Assembly (NCBI GenBank): GCA_030448105.1
Contig: JAUJNP010000001.1
Location: 55,465 to 119,464, forward strand
Source: Acidimicrobiales bacterium
GTDB taxonomy: Bacteria; Actinomycetota; Acidimicrobiia; Acidimicrobiales; Iamiaceae
Direction of reading: 5' to 3'
DNA length: 64,000 bases
Positions within the stretch are counted from its first letter, which is position 1. Every line of letters begins with the position of its first letter. Made by a program: the position numbers and the translations under genes. Shown one piece after another: positions 1-7,748 of this stretch. The notes under the pieces were generated by a model, which searched no databases, was not told where the DNA came from, and saw only the letters and a list, made by a program, of their open reading frames with translations.

Positions 1-32
1 TCCGGGGGAGCGAAGCGGAGGAGGAGCCAGTG

Positions 33-920
33 TTACGGCACGATCTCCACGGGGGTGCCGGTGGGGGCGAGGTCGAGCATGCGGGTGATGGCGGCGTTGT
101 CGAAGCGCACGCAGCCGTGGCTCACCGCCTGGCCCAGGAGGCCGGGGGCGTTGGTGCCGTGGAGGGCGATCTGGCCGACGCCGCCGCCGAAGCGCTGGTA
201 GACGTCCGAGAAGGCGCTCACGCTCATCTGGGCCACGCCGTAGGGGCCGTTGCCGGCCAGGCGAACGATGCCGTCGACGAAGTAGGCCCCGGTGGGGGTG
301 GGCGCCGACGGCCGGCCGATCGCCACCGTGGTCTGCAGGAGCGGCGTGTCGCCGTGGAACACGGTGGCCCGGCGGGCGCCCAGCTCCACCCGGATCCAGT
401 TCGGCACCTGGCGCAGGGTCACGTCCGACGCCCGCACCCACGCCTCCATGCCGTTGGGGCGGGAGGAGACCTGCACCCGCAGCCAACCCGGGCGTTGCTC
501 CTTCACGAGGAAGACCACCGCCAGGCCCTCCCAGGTGGGGTTGTCCATCACCTTCCCGTCGGCACGGGGCTGGTCGGGAGCGTCGAAGAGCGGGACCGAT
601 GCCACGACCGCGTCGGCCACGACGAACGAGGTGGGGTGGGCGGGTGCAGGGGGCTGGGTGGTCGGGGGGGCCTGGGTGGTCGGGGGGGCCTGGGTGGTCG
701 GGGGGGCCTGGGTGGTCGGGGGGGCCTGGGTGGTCGGCGGCGGCGTCGTCGTCGTTGTCGTTGTCGTCCACTTGCCCCGCATCGTGGGCGGAGCGGCCGT
801 CCCGCTGCTGACCCGCACCGAGCCCAGCACCGGCGCATCGCGCAGGCTGGCGGCGCCGAACACGCCCACCCCCAGCACGGCCACCGCCAGCAGTTGGATG
901 GCCACGATCCGACGGCGCAT
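33..920 (-). CDS. Secreted/anchored L,D-transpeptidase (YkuD domain)
   Basis: 295 aa. An N-terminal signal or anchor segment (residues ~5-25, hydrophobic after MRRR) is followed by a Thr run and about five PPTTQA repeats (residues ~52-92). This makes a wall-spanning linker. A probable SH3-like stretch (~95-165) comes next, then the catalytic YkuD domain. The signature HGTN...SHGCVRF is at the C-terminus; Cys of SHGCVR is the expected nucleophile. Such enzymes make 3-3 peptidoglycan cross-links outside the membrane. The start is the ATG at 920. The linker is encoded by a G-tract-rich tandem repeat that is prone to slippage. The next upstream gene on this strand (cyclase) ends 4 bp away, so they may be co-transcribed. 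Family assignment is firm; the peptidoglycan partner is inferred. Confidence 0.9.
   Translation of the reverse strand: MRRRIVAIQLLAVAVLGVGVFGAASLRDAPVLGSVRVSSGTAAPPTMRGKWTTTTTTTTPPPTTQAPPTTQAPPTTQAPPTTQAPPTTQPPAPAHPTSFVVADAVVASVPLFDAPDQPRADGKVMDNPTWEGLAVVFLVKEQRPGWLRVQVSSRPNGMEAWVRASDVTLRQVPNWIRVELGARRATVFHGDTPLLQTTVAIGRPSAPTPTGAYFVDGIVRLAGNGPYGVAQMSVSAFSDVYQRFGGGVGQIALHGTNAPGLLGQAVSHGCVRFDNAAITRMLDLAPTGTPVEIVP
650..742. repeat. 18-bp tandem repeat with G7 tracts in the L,D-transpeptidase linker
   Basis: About five copies of an 18-bp unit (CTGGGTGGTCGGGGGGGC on the + strand). On the minus strand they encode the PPTTQA repeats. Most units contain a run of seven G. An adjacent run of GTC/GTT triplets (~750-770) encodes poly-Thr. 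The unit length is a multiple of three, so loss or gain of whole units keeps the frame. Slippage inside a G7 tract would not. Confidence 0.85.
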
Positions 921-924
921 GGGC

Positions 925-1989
925 TCAGGCTACCGGCGCGGCGTCGCTCCGGCGCAACGCCCACAGCGGCACCCGGCCGATGTCCTTCAGGCGGCGGGGA
1001 CGGATGGCGCGCCAGGCGAAGGTCGGGTCCTCGGAGAGGACGGCATGGACGTCGTCGGACACGACCACCGACCCCGGAAAAGCGATGTTGACGATGCGGC
1101 TGGCCAGGTTGACCACCGGGCCGAAGTAGTCGGCCTCCCGCTCGAGGGCGGGACCGGTGGCCAGGCCCACCCTGACGTCGGAGAGGGAGTCGTCCTCGGC
1201 GTAGGCCTCGGCCAGGGTGAGGGCGATCTCGGCGGCGGCCCGCACGTCGTCGACCACGAACATCACCTCGTCGCCGATCATCTTCACCACCCGGCCGCCG
1301 AGGCGGACCACGGTGTCGTAGGCGATGGCCTCGAAGCGGTCCACCACCCGGGCCAGCTCGTGCTCGTCCAGCTCCTGGCTGAGGGCGGTGAAGCCGACCA
1401 GGTCGGCGAAGCCCACCGTCTTGTGGTCGGGGTGCCCGCCGGGCTGGGCTTCCCTCGCCACCCGCCGGCGAGCGGCCACCTGGAGGTGACGGCGCCAGAC
1501 GTACTCCATCACCCTCGGCATGGTGGGCAGGAGGGTGTCGGCGTAGACGGCGAAGTCCTCGTCCTGGCCGGAGGCGTGCTCGACGTCGCGCCCGAAGGCG
1601 TCGATCATGGCCGAGGCCACCCGGGCCAGCGACGAGCCGATGACCCGGCTCATCTGCACGGCCACGTCTGCTTCGATGACGCCCGCGTCCATGAGCCGGG
1701 CCACCGTGCGGAGCATGTCGGCGTCGGTCTCGGTGAAGATCCGGTCGCCGTGACCGGGGTCGGGGAAGCCCAGGGATCGCCACAGCAGGGCGATCTGGTC
1801 GGCTCCCATGCCGGCGTGGGCGGCCACCTCGTCGAGGTCGAGGACGGCGGGGTCGGGCATGGCCAGCTCGTCGAGGGCGAGGTAGCCGAGGGTGCCGGTG
1901 CGGGCGGCGGCGTCGACGTCTTCGGTGGGCACGCCCGCCGCCGCCAGCATGGCCCGGATGGCGGAGGACGGAGCGGCCGGTTCGGTCAC
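925..1989 (-). CDS. Class III adenylate/guanylate cyclase
   Basis: 354 aa. The N-terminal ~185 residues are helical and of unknown function. The class III cyclase homology domain starts near residue 190 (TVGFADLVGFTALSQ). It continues with GGRVVKMIGDEVMF, which holds the second metal Asp, and GLATGPALEREADYFGPVVN, the dimer-interface and substrate region ending in the N of the VNLASR motif. Both metal-binding Asp positions (FADL and GDEV) are present, so it should be active and make a cyclic nucleotide. The N-terminal half probably senses a signal or forms a coiled dimerisation unit; I see no transmembrane span. The GTG start at 1989 overlaps the stop of the upstream gene (GTGA), suggesting translational coupling. 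Confidence 0.88.
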   Translation of the reverse strand: MTEPAAPSSAIRAMLAAAGVPTEDVDAAARTGTLGYLALDELAMPDPAVLDLDEVAAHAGMGADQIALLWRSLGFPDPGHGDRIFTETDADMLRTVARLMDAGVIEADVAVQMSRVIGSSLARVASAMIDAFGRDVEHASGQDEDFAVYADTLLPTMPRVMEYVWRRHLQVAARRRVAREAQPGGHPDHKTVGFADLVGFTALSQELDEHELARVVDRFEAIAYDTVVRLGGRVVKMIGDEVMFVVDDVRAAAEIALTLAEAYAEDDSLSDVRVGLATGPALEREADYFGPVVNLASRIVNIAFPGSVVVSDDVHAVLSEDPTFAWRAIRPRRLKDIGRVPLWALRRSDAAPVA

Positions 1990-3782
1990 GAGAACGATCC
2001 GCCCTGGGTGTCGGGCGGGGGACTCGGAGAGGGGCGCCGGTCAGTGGGCAGCCGGCCCACGGGGAGCACCGAGCGGGGCGCCATCGCCTCGGCCGACCCC
2101 TGGCCGGCGGGGGGCGCCGGCGCGCTCCCCGCCGGCACGAAGTCGGGGGGAGGGGGTACGGGCGCCAGTAGCTCCTCGCCCTGGCGCGCCGTGGTGCGCC
2201 AGCTCGGGTCGAGGCCGGGGGCGGTCACCTCGACGCCGGGTAGGTCGGGGTGGGCGTGGAGGTCCCAGAGGATCGCCGGCCGGTCGCCGTGCCAGCGGAC
2301 GGCGAAGGAGAGCCGCCCGGAGGCGGTGGGCGCCTCGTGCAGCTCGACGCCTTGGCGGTACCACGGCCCGGGCCCGGCCGGGAGCAGGGCGAGGCCCGGG
2401 CCACGGTCGTCCACCAGCAGGGCGCGCACGGTGGCGACGAATCCCATGGCCCCGGCCAAATCGCCCCAGGTCCACGTGGGCGACGCCGCTCGCCGCGCCG
2501 CCGCCAGCCTCGCCCACGCGGTTCCCGGATCAGGGGCCGGCAGATGGCGAGCCCCGTGACCTGGGATCCGGGCGGCGGCGTCGGTTTGGCCGATGGCCAC
2601 CAGCACCTCAGCGAGGCCGGCGAGGGCGAGGGGCGCCCCTTCACCGGCGGCCATGGGGTCGCGTTCGACGGCACGGACGGCCGTCACCAGCTCGGGCAAC
2701 AGCGCCTCCACCAGGCGGGTGTGACGGGTGAGGCGCCAGTGGCCCACGGCCGCCCCCAGCACGGCGGCGGCGGTGGCCGGCGCCAGCCGGCGCCCGGCCA
2801 GGCGCTCGGGCCAGGTGGCCAGCACCCGGGCGGCCTCGTCGGCGAAGCCCTCCCGGTCCAGCGCGGCGACGAGCACAGCCGCCTCGGCCAGCTCCGCCCC
2901 GCCGCCTGCCGCCAGCAGCAGGGCCCGCCGCACCGCCTCGACGCCCTCGAGCACGCCGGTGTCGGGGACGTCGAGCCGGGGGGCCCGGCGCACCTGGTCG
3001 CCCCAGCCGTGGGCCACCCTCGACGCGTCCGGCAGGTCCGCCGGCCACCCCTGCCCTCCGGTGCACGGGATGACGACGCGGAGCGTGGCTCGGTGCGGGA
3101 CCGGGAAGAGGAAGGCGGCGGTGGCGAGGCCACCGGCGTCGTCACGGACGCCGGGGAAGGCCGATCCGGCCCCGCCCTCGGCGACGGCGACGGCCACGTC
3201 GCCGGTGGCGGAGGAACCGGCTGCCGACCGGGCCGGCGCCCGGGGTAGGAGGAGGGCGGGGCCGTCGTCGACGGTGACGACCTGGGCGGTGTCGCGCCCC
3301 CGACCCCCGCTGGTGGGCGTGAGCCCGATGGTGGTGACGTCGCCGACCCCGGTGGCGGTGAACGGGCGGACGACGAGGGCCAGGGCGAAGGGGATCGAGG
3401 AGGCGTTCTGCACCTCCACCACCACCACGTCCTCCGTGCCCGAACGGGCGCCGTAGGCCACGTGGCGGGCGTCGCCGCCAGGGATGCGCACGAGCGTCTC
3501 CACCACCGGCGCGGCGTCCACCAGCCGCTGGCGCACCCCGCCCTCCGCCGCCGGGCGGTGCCAGCGGTCGTCGGCTCCGACCCACCAGTCGAGCGACCAG
3601 CCCTGCCCGGTCGGTTGCACCGCGCCGCGGTCGTCCACGGTGGCAATGGGCCCCGATCCCACCGTGCCCACCGCGGTGGGGGCGTGCACCTGCCGGGCGT
3701 CGGCCAGCGCCGGCGACAGCACCCAGCCAGCGGCGGCCAGGCCGGTCGCGGAGGGCCTCGACCGGCGGGCGCGACGGCGCAT
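1986..3782 (-). CDS. Exported protein of unknown function with an alpha-helical repeat region
   Basis: 598 aa. The N-terminus (RRRARRSRPSATGLAAAGWV) looks like a signal or anchor segment. Residues ~40-260 are beta-rich and hold many short hydrophobic strands. Residues ~270-430 look like an (alpha/alpha) helical barrel of the kind found in glucoamylase and trehalase folds (ALDREGFADEAARVL...WPERLAGRRLAP). The C-terminus is Pro-rich. I do not recognise a catalytic pair, so a glycosidase-like role is a guess from fold appearance only. The start at 3782 overlaps the gpsA stop by one base (TGATG), and the end overlaps the cyclase start. The three genes therefore look like one operon. Confidence 0.65.
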   Translation of the reverse strand: MRRRARRSRPSATGLAAAGWVLSPALADARQVHAPTAVGTVGSGPIATVDDRGAVQPTGQGWSLDWWVGADDRWHRPAAEGGVRQRLVDAAPVVETLVRIPGGDARHVAYGARSGTEDVVVVEVQNASSIPFALALVVRPFTATGVGDVTTIGLTPTSGGRGRDTAQVVTVDDGPALLLPRAPARSAAGSSATGDVAVAVAEGGAGSAFPGVRDDAGGLATAAFLFPVPHRATLRVVIPCTGGQGWPADLPDASRVAHGWGDQVRRAPRLDVPDTGVLEGVEAVRRALLLAAGGGAELAEAAVLVAALDREGFADEAARVLATWPERLAGRRLAPATAAAVLGAAVGHWRLTRHTRLVEALLPELVTAVRAVERDPMAAGEGAPLALAGLAEVLVAIGQTDAAARIPGHGARHLPAPDPGTAWARLAAARRAASPTWTWGDLAGAMGFVATVRALLVDDRGPGLALLPAGPGPWYRQGVELHEAPTASGRLSFAVRWHGDRPAILWDLHAHPDLPGVEVTAPGLDPSWRTTARQGEELLAPVPPPPDFVPAGSAPAPPAGQGSAEAMAPRSVLPVGRLPTDRRPSPSPPPDTQGGSFS

Positions 3783-4792
3783 CAGCCGGGCCGGGACCGG
3801 GGCAGCTCGTGGCCGGTCGGGCGCTTCAGCAGGCCCCGGTAGGCCTCTTCGGCGGTCCGCCCGTCGTGGCACACCGCCTTCACCTCCGAGGCGATCGGCA
3901 TCTCCACGCCGTGCTCGTAGGCCAGCTCCATCACCACCCGAGAGGCCTTCACCCCCTCGGCCACCATGTTCATGGAGGCGATGATCTCCTCGATGGTGCG
4001 GCCCCGGCCGAGCTGCTCGCCGACCGAGCGGTTGCGGCTCTGGGGGCTGATGCAGGTGGCGACCAGGTCACCCATGCCGGCCAGGCCGGCGAAGGTCATC
4101 GCCTCCCCGCCCATGGCCATGCCGAGACGGGTCGACTCGGCCAGGCCGCGCGTGATGACCGCCGCCCGGGTGTTGTCCCCCGCCCCCACGCCGTCGGCCA
4201 TGCCGGCGGCGATGGCCACCACGTTCTTCAGCACGCCCCCCAGCTCGCAACCGACCACGTCCTCGTTGATGAAGACCCGGAAGAGCTCGGTGGCGAACAG
4301 GCCCTTCAGCGCCCGGGCCACGTTGTGGTCGTCCATGGCGATCACGCTGGCGGCGGCGTGGCCGGCGAGGATCTCCTTGGCCAGGTTCGGCCCCGTGAGC
4401 ACGCCCACGGGGTGCCCGGGCACCACCTCGGTGATGACCTGGCTCATGCGCATGCGGGTGCCGAGCTCGAGCCCCTTGGTGAGGCTGACCACGGGCACCC
4501 ACGGCCGGAGGTGGGCGGCCACCCCCTCGAGGGTGCTCCGGAAGGCCTGGGAGGGCACCGCCATCACCAGCACGTCGGCCACGGAGACGGCCTCGGCCAG
4601 ATCGGCGGTGGCCCGGAGCTGCTCCGGCAGCGAGTAGTCGGCCAGGTAGGTGCCGTTGCGGTGATCCCGGTCGATCTCCTCGGCCAGCTCCGGGCGCCGG
4701 GCCCACAGCACGGTCGGGGTGTTCTGGGCGGCGAGGGACGCCACCGTCGTGCCCCACGAGCCCGCGCCGACCACCGCCACCCGGATGTCCAT
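3782..4792 (-). CDS. gpsA: NAD(P)H-dependent glycerol-3-phosphate dehydrogenase
   Basis: 336 aa, the normal length for GpsA. The Rossmann motif [10 protein letters not shown] is at residues ~7-16. The family motifs SLTKGLE (~105) and GPNLAKEI (~140) are present, as is the catalytic region [16 protein letters not shown] (~190), whose Lys is the conserved active-site residue. The sequence [13 protein letters not shown] (~220) binds substrate phosphate. The enzyme reduces dihydroxyacetone phosphate to sn-glycerol-3-phosphate for phospholipid synthesis in the cytosol. It heads a minus-strand operon with the unknown exported protein and the cyclase. Its upstream region holds a 57-bp tandem repeat with hairpins. 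Confidence 0.96.
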   Translation of the reverse strand: MDIRVAVVGAGSWGTTVASLAAQNTPTVLWARRPELAEEIDRDHRNGTYLADYSLPEQLRATADLAEAVSVADVLVMAVPSQAFRSTLEGVAAHLRPWVPVVSLTKGLELGTRMRMSQVITEVVPGHPVGVLTGPNLAKEILAGHAAASVIAMDDHNVARALKGLFATELFRVFINEDVVGCELGGVLKNVVAIAAGMADGVGAGDNTRAAVITRGLAESTRLGMAMGGEAMTFAGLAGMGDLVATCISPQSRNRSVGEQLGRGRTIEEIIASMNMVAEGVKASRVVMELAYEHGVEMPIASEVKAVCHDGRTAEEAYRGLLKRPTGHELPRSRPG

Positions 4793-4805
4793 GGCGCCAG
4801 AACAT

Positions 4806-4962
4806 AAACCGGCCGGCGCCGATGCGCCGTCCCCCAGGGCGGCGGGTGGGGTCGGCGGACGTCTAACGGCCGGCGCCGAGGCGCCGTCCCTTGGGGCGGC
4901 GGGTGGGGTCGGCGGACGTAAACCGGCCGGCGCCGAGGCGCCGTCCCCCGGGGCGCGGGTGG
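4806..4962. repeat. 57-bp tandem repeat, about 2.8 copies, upstream of gpsA
   Basis: The block GGCCGGCGCCGAGGCGCCG recurs at 4811, 4868 and 4925 (exact period 57 bp). Each copy carries a self-complementary element CGGCGCC-GA-GGCGCCG and the tail GGGTGGGGTCGGCGGACGT; the third copy is truncated. It fills nearly all of the 174-bp gap between the PAP2 stop and the gpsA start. It would therefore lie in the gpsA leader or act as an intergenic terminator or repeat. The first copy differs at one arm base (GATGCGCC), which weakens its hairpin. Confidence 0.9.
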
Positions 4963-4966
4963 CTGG

Positions 4967-5716
4967 CTACCGGCGCCTCGGTAGCTCCTCCGGCTCCACC
5001 CCCTCGGCCAGCGGTTGGCGGCGGTGGCCGCGCTCCTCCCGCCACATCGCGAAGGCCGCCACCGACGCCAGCAGCCAGGCCAGGCCGAGCACGAACCCGG
5101 CCAGCACGTCGGTGAGGAAGTGGACGCCCAGGGCGAGCCGGGTGGCGCCGATCAGGGCCACGAGCAGCGCGGTCGCCGCCACCAGCAGCCGCCGCAGACG
5201 CGGAGGCACCGTCGGGAGGAACACCAGGAGCAGGGCTCCGTAGCAGACGACGGCGGCCATGGCATGCCCCGACGGGAAGCTCTTGCCGGGGGCGGTCGCC
5301 ACCGGGTCGGCCACCACCGGTCGCGACCGGCCGACGGTGACCTTGACGAGGGTGCTGACCAGGCCGCCGCCGAGGCAGGTGACCAAGAGGAACACGGCCA
5401 GCCGGTGGTGCTGGCGGCGCAGGAGCCACAGCACGGCCGCACCCACCAGAACCCACAGCCACACCCCGCGGCCGAGGAAGCTCACCGCCTGGATGGGGCC
5501 GACGACGCTCGGATGGTCGCCGGACCAGGCGTTGAGCTGGCGCGCCAGCTTGGAGTCGAGCCGCGTGAGGCGGCCTTCGCTCGTGACCTGCTCCAGCAAC
5601 AGCCCGAAGGGCACGGCCACCAGGACCAGGGAGACCCCGAGCAGAGTGAGCCGAAGGCCGTAGCGCTCGACCGGGTCGAGACGGCGTTCGATGGAGGCGG
5701 GCAGCCCACGGCGCAC
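4967..5716 (-). CDS. PAP2-superfamily membrane phosphatase
   Basis: 249 aa with about five to six predicted membrane spans. The three PAP2 phosphatase signature blocks are visible: KVTVGRSRP (~125), PSGHAM (~148) and the extended TRLALGVHFLTDVLAG motif (~192), with the catalytic His residues in the second and third. Family members dephosphorylate phosphatidic acid, undecaprenyl pyrophosphate or similar lipid phosphates at the membrane; the substrate cannot be told here. A GTG start at 5716 gives MRRGLPASIERR. The charged C-terminal tail (EERGHRRQPL...PRRR) is probably cytosolic. Confidence 0.9.
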   Translation of the reverse strand: MRRGLPASIERRLDPVERYGLRLTLLGVSLVLVAVPFGLLLEQVTSEGRLTRLDSKLARQLNAWSGDHPSVVGPIQAVSFLGRGVWLWVLVGAAVLWLLRRQHHRLAVFLLVTCLGGGLVSTLVKVTVGRSRPVVADPVATAPGKSFPSGHAMAAVVCYGALLLVFLPTVPPRLRRLLVAATALLVALIGATRLALGVHFLTDVLAGFVLGLAWLLASVAAFAMWREERGHRRQPLAEGVEPEELPRRR

Positions 5717-5781
5717 CGGTCCGTCCTACCCGAACCCGCGCCCCGCCCCACCGCCGCCGCCGCGGTCGGTACCGTGCGGCG

Positions 5782-6318
5782 ATGCCAGACGCCGGAGCCG
5801 ACGCCGACGCCGACGCCGTCGTGGCGCTGGCCCACGCCGTCCTGCGGGCCAGCCCCTACGGGTTCCTCGCCACCACCGGCCCCGACGCCGCCCCCCGCGT
5901 CCGGCTCGTGCAACACCTGGCGGTCGACGACGACCTCCGGGTCTGGGTGGGCACGAGCCCCCGCTCACGCAAGGCGGCCGACGTCGCCGCTCGTGCCGAG
6001 GCGGTCGCCTACGCGTGCGAGGACCGCGACGCCTTCGCCTACGTGAGCCTGCGCGGCGAGGCTCGGCTGGTCGAGGACCTCGACGAGCGTGTCGCCCGGT
6101 GGACGCCCGGGCTGGAGACGTTCTTCCCCGGCGGGCCGAGAGGCGACGACTTCGTGCTCGTCTCGCTCGCGGTGGACCGGGTGGAGCTGATGAGCTTCGC
6201 CGCCGGGGTCCATCCCGACCCCTACGGGCTGGTGCCGGCGGTGGCGGTGCGGTCCGGTGACGGTTGGGTGCTCGAACCGGCCGGAGGAGCGGACCAGCCG
6301 CCGGGTGCCGGTCCATAG
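5782..6318 (+). CDS. Pyridoxamine 5'-phosphate oxidase-like FMN/F420-binding split-barrel protein
   Basis: 178 aa. It starts with a helical segment and then the strand GFLATTGPDAAPRVRLVQHL, typical of split beta-barrel flavin-binding proteins of the general stress / pyridoxamine-oxidase-like group. SPRSRKAADVAARAEAVAYA is the matching cofactor-phosphate region. The short length (under 200 aa) and the missing C-terminal PNPOx dimerisation motif argue against true PdxH. The neighbouring downstream gene makes the F420 precursor, so an F420 or FMN reductase role is plausible but not shown. Confidence 0.7.
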   Translation: MPDAGADADADAVVALAHAVLRASPYGFLATTGPDAAPRVRLVQHLAVDDDLRVWVGTSPRSRKAADVAARAEAVAYACEDRDAFAYVSLRGEARLVEDLDERVARWTPGLETFFPGGPRGDDFVLVSLAVDRVELMSFAAGVHPDPYGLVPAVAVRSGDGWVLEPAGGADQPPGAGP

Positions 6319-6327
6319 GCTGCCGGC

Positions 6328-6927
6328 GTGGCGCACCCGGTCGACGACGACGCTCGCACGGGTGTCCTCGTGCCGGTCAAGGGCTTCGCCGAGGCGAAGG
6401 TCCGCCTGGCCGGCGTCCTCAACGAAGTGGAGCGGGCGGCGTTGGCGCGGCGGATGGCCGAGCGGGTCGTGGCGGCGGCCGCGCCCCTGCCGGTGGCGGT
6501 GGTGTGCGACGACCCCGGCGTGCGGGCGTGGGCGGCGGCGCTCGGGGCGCGGGTGGTCTGGCGACCCGGCCGGGGCCTCAACCGCGCCGTCACCGACGGG
6601 GTGGAGTCGCTGGCTGCGTCCGGGTTCCGCCGGGTGATCGTCGCCCACGCCGACCTGCCCCTCGCCACGTCGCTGGCGTGGGTGGCCGAGTTCCCCGGTG
6701 TGACCCTCGTGCCCGACCGTCACGACGACGGCACCAACGTCGCCTGCGTGCCCACCGGCGCCGGCTTCTGCTTCGCCTACGGGTCGGGGTCCTTCGACCG
6801 CCACCGGGCCGAGGCGGAGCGCCTGGGCCTTCCCCTGCGTGTCGTCCGCGATCCCGCCCTCGGCTGGGACGTCGACCTGCCCGCGGACCTCGACCACGAT
6901 CCGCCGCTGGAGCTGCCGTGCTCCTGA
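6328..6927 (+). CDS. fbiD: Phosphoenolpyruvate/2-phospholactate guanylyltransferase of F420 biosynthesis
   Basis: 199 aa. The N-terminal VLVPVKGFAEAKVRLAGVL is the nucleotidyltransferase motif of CofC/FbiD. RRVIVAHADLPLAT (~107) contains the metal-binding Asp region, and VPDRHDDGTN (~131) is the other family signature. FbiD activates phosphoenolpyruvate (or 2-phospholactate in archaea) with GTP for coenzyme F420 synthesis in the cytosol. It is read from a GTG at 6328. It overlaps the PIG-L gene by 10 bp, which suggests coupling. Two LLM-family oxidoreductases later in the window are likely users of F420. Confidence 0.88.
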   Translation: MAHPVDDDARTGVLVPVKGFAEAKVRLAGVLNEVERAALARRMAERVVAAAAPLPVAVVCDDPGVRAWAAALGARVVWRPGRGLNRAVTDGVESLAASGFRRVIVAHADLPLATSLAWVAEFPGVTLVPDRHDDGTNVACVPTGAGFCFAYGSGSFDRHRAEAERLGLPLRVVRDPALGWDVDLPADLDHDPPLELPCS

Positions 6928-7652
6928 CGTCGCGCGACCTGCCCGTGCCGGAGCGGGCCCTGGCCGTCGGCGCCCACCCCGACGACATCGAGTTCGGCGC
7001 GGGCGCCACGCTGGCCAAGTGGGCGGGGGCGGGCTGCGAGGTGTCGTTGGTGGTGTGCACCGACGGCTCGAAGGGCACGTGGGACGCCTCCGCCGACCTC
7101 ACCGGCCTCGTCGCCACCCGCCAGCGCGAGCAGCGGGCCGCCGCCGAGGCGCTGGGCGCCACCGGGGGGGTGGCGTTCCTCGGGCACGTGGACGGTGAGC
7201 TGGCCTCGGGTCTGGCTGAGCGCAGCCAGGTGGCCCGCTGCATTCGTGAGCTACGGCCCGACGTGGTGCTCGGCCACGATCCCTGGCGGCGCTACCGGCT
7301 CCACCCAGACCACCGCCACGCCGGCTGGTTGGTGCTCGACGGCGTGGTCGCCGCCCGTGATCCTCACTTCTTCCCTGATCATGGCATCGCCCACCACCGG
7401 CCCTCGGCGCTGCTGCTGTTCGAGGCCGACGAGCCCGATCATGGCGAGGACGTGACCGGCCACCTCGACGCCAAGCTGGCCGCGCTGGAAGCCCACGAGA
7501 GCCAGTTCGAGTCGACCATGGGCATCAGCGCGGCCGACCCCGGCGTCGAGCGCGACCGGTTCCGGCGCCGCGTGCGCGACCGGGCCGCCGAGGTCGGCCG
7601 CGCCATCGGCGTAGCCGCCGCCGAGCACTTCAAGCTGATCGACGACCTGTAG
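6918..7652 (+). CDS. PIG-L/LmbE family N-acetylglucosaminyl deacetylase-like hydrolase
   Basis: 244 aa. The zinc-site motif AHPDDIEFGAGATLA is at residues ~18-32. The second motif RLHPDHRHAGW (~129) supplies the other His. These are the hallmarks of the family that includes MshB (mycothiol), mycothiol conjugate amidase and GlcNAc-PI deacetylases. The exact substrate is not evident. The GTG start at 6918 overlaps the fbiD end by 10 bp. The gene ends convergently with the carotenoid oxygenase, with a GC-rich hairpin between them. Confidence 0.88.
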   Translation: MLLTSRDLPVPERALAVGAHPDDIEFGAGATLAKWAGAGCEVSLVVCTDGSKGTWDASADLTGLVATRQREQRAAAEALGATGGVAFLGHVDGELASGLAERSQVARCIRELRPDVVLGHDPWRRYRLHPDHRHAGWLVLDGVVAARDPHFFPDHGIAHHRPSALLLFEADEPDHGEDVTGHLDAKLAALEAHESQFESTMGISAADPGVERDRFRRRVRDRAAEVGRAIGVAAAEHFKLIDDL

Positions 7653-7720
7653 CAATCGCAACGCTGCGCAGTCCGCCAGGCGGAGCAGCCTCCGGGATGA
7701 GAGCCGGATCCGCGAAGCGG

Positions 7721-7739
7721 GGCCGGCCGGAGGCCGGCC
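7721..7739. terminator. GC-rich hairpin between convergent genes
   Basis: An 8-bp perfect stem GGCCGGCC / GGCCGGCC surrounds a GGA loop, inside the 96-bp gap between the convergent PIG-L and carotenoid-oxygenase stops. There is no clear T-run on the + side; a short TTT follows on the minus side. It is a plausible bidirectional terminator, judged by position and symmetry only. Confidence 0.5.
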
Positions 7740-7748
7740 AAAGGCAAC

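Noticed and set aside
650-742. The G-rich tandem repeat as a CRISPR-like array
   Set aside because: There are no spacers; units are directly adjacent and encode a Pro/Thr linker in the real gene.
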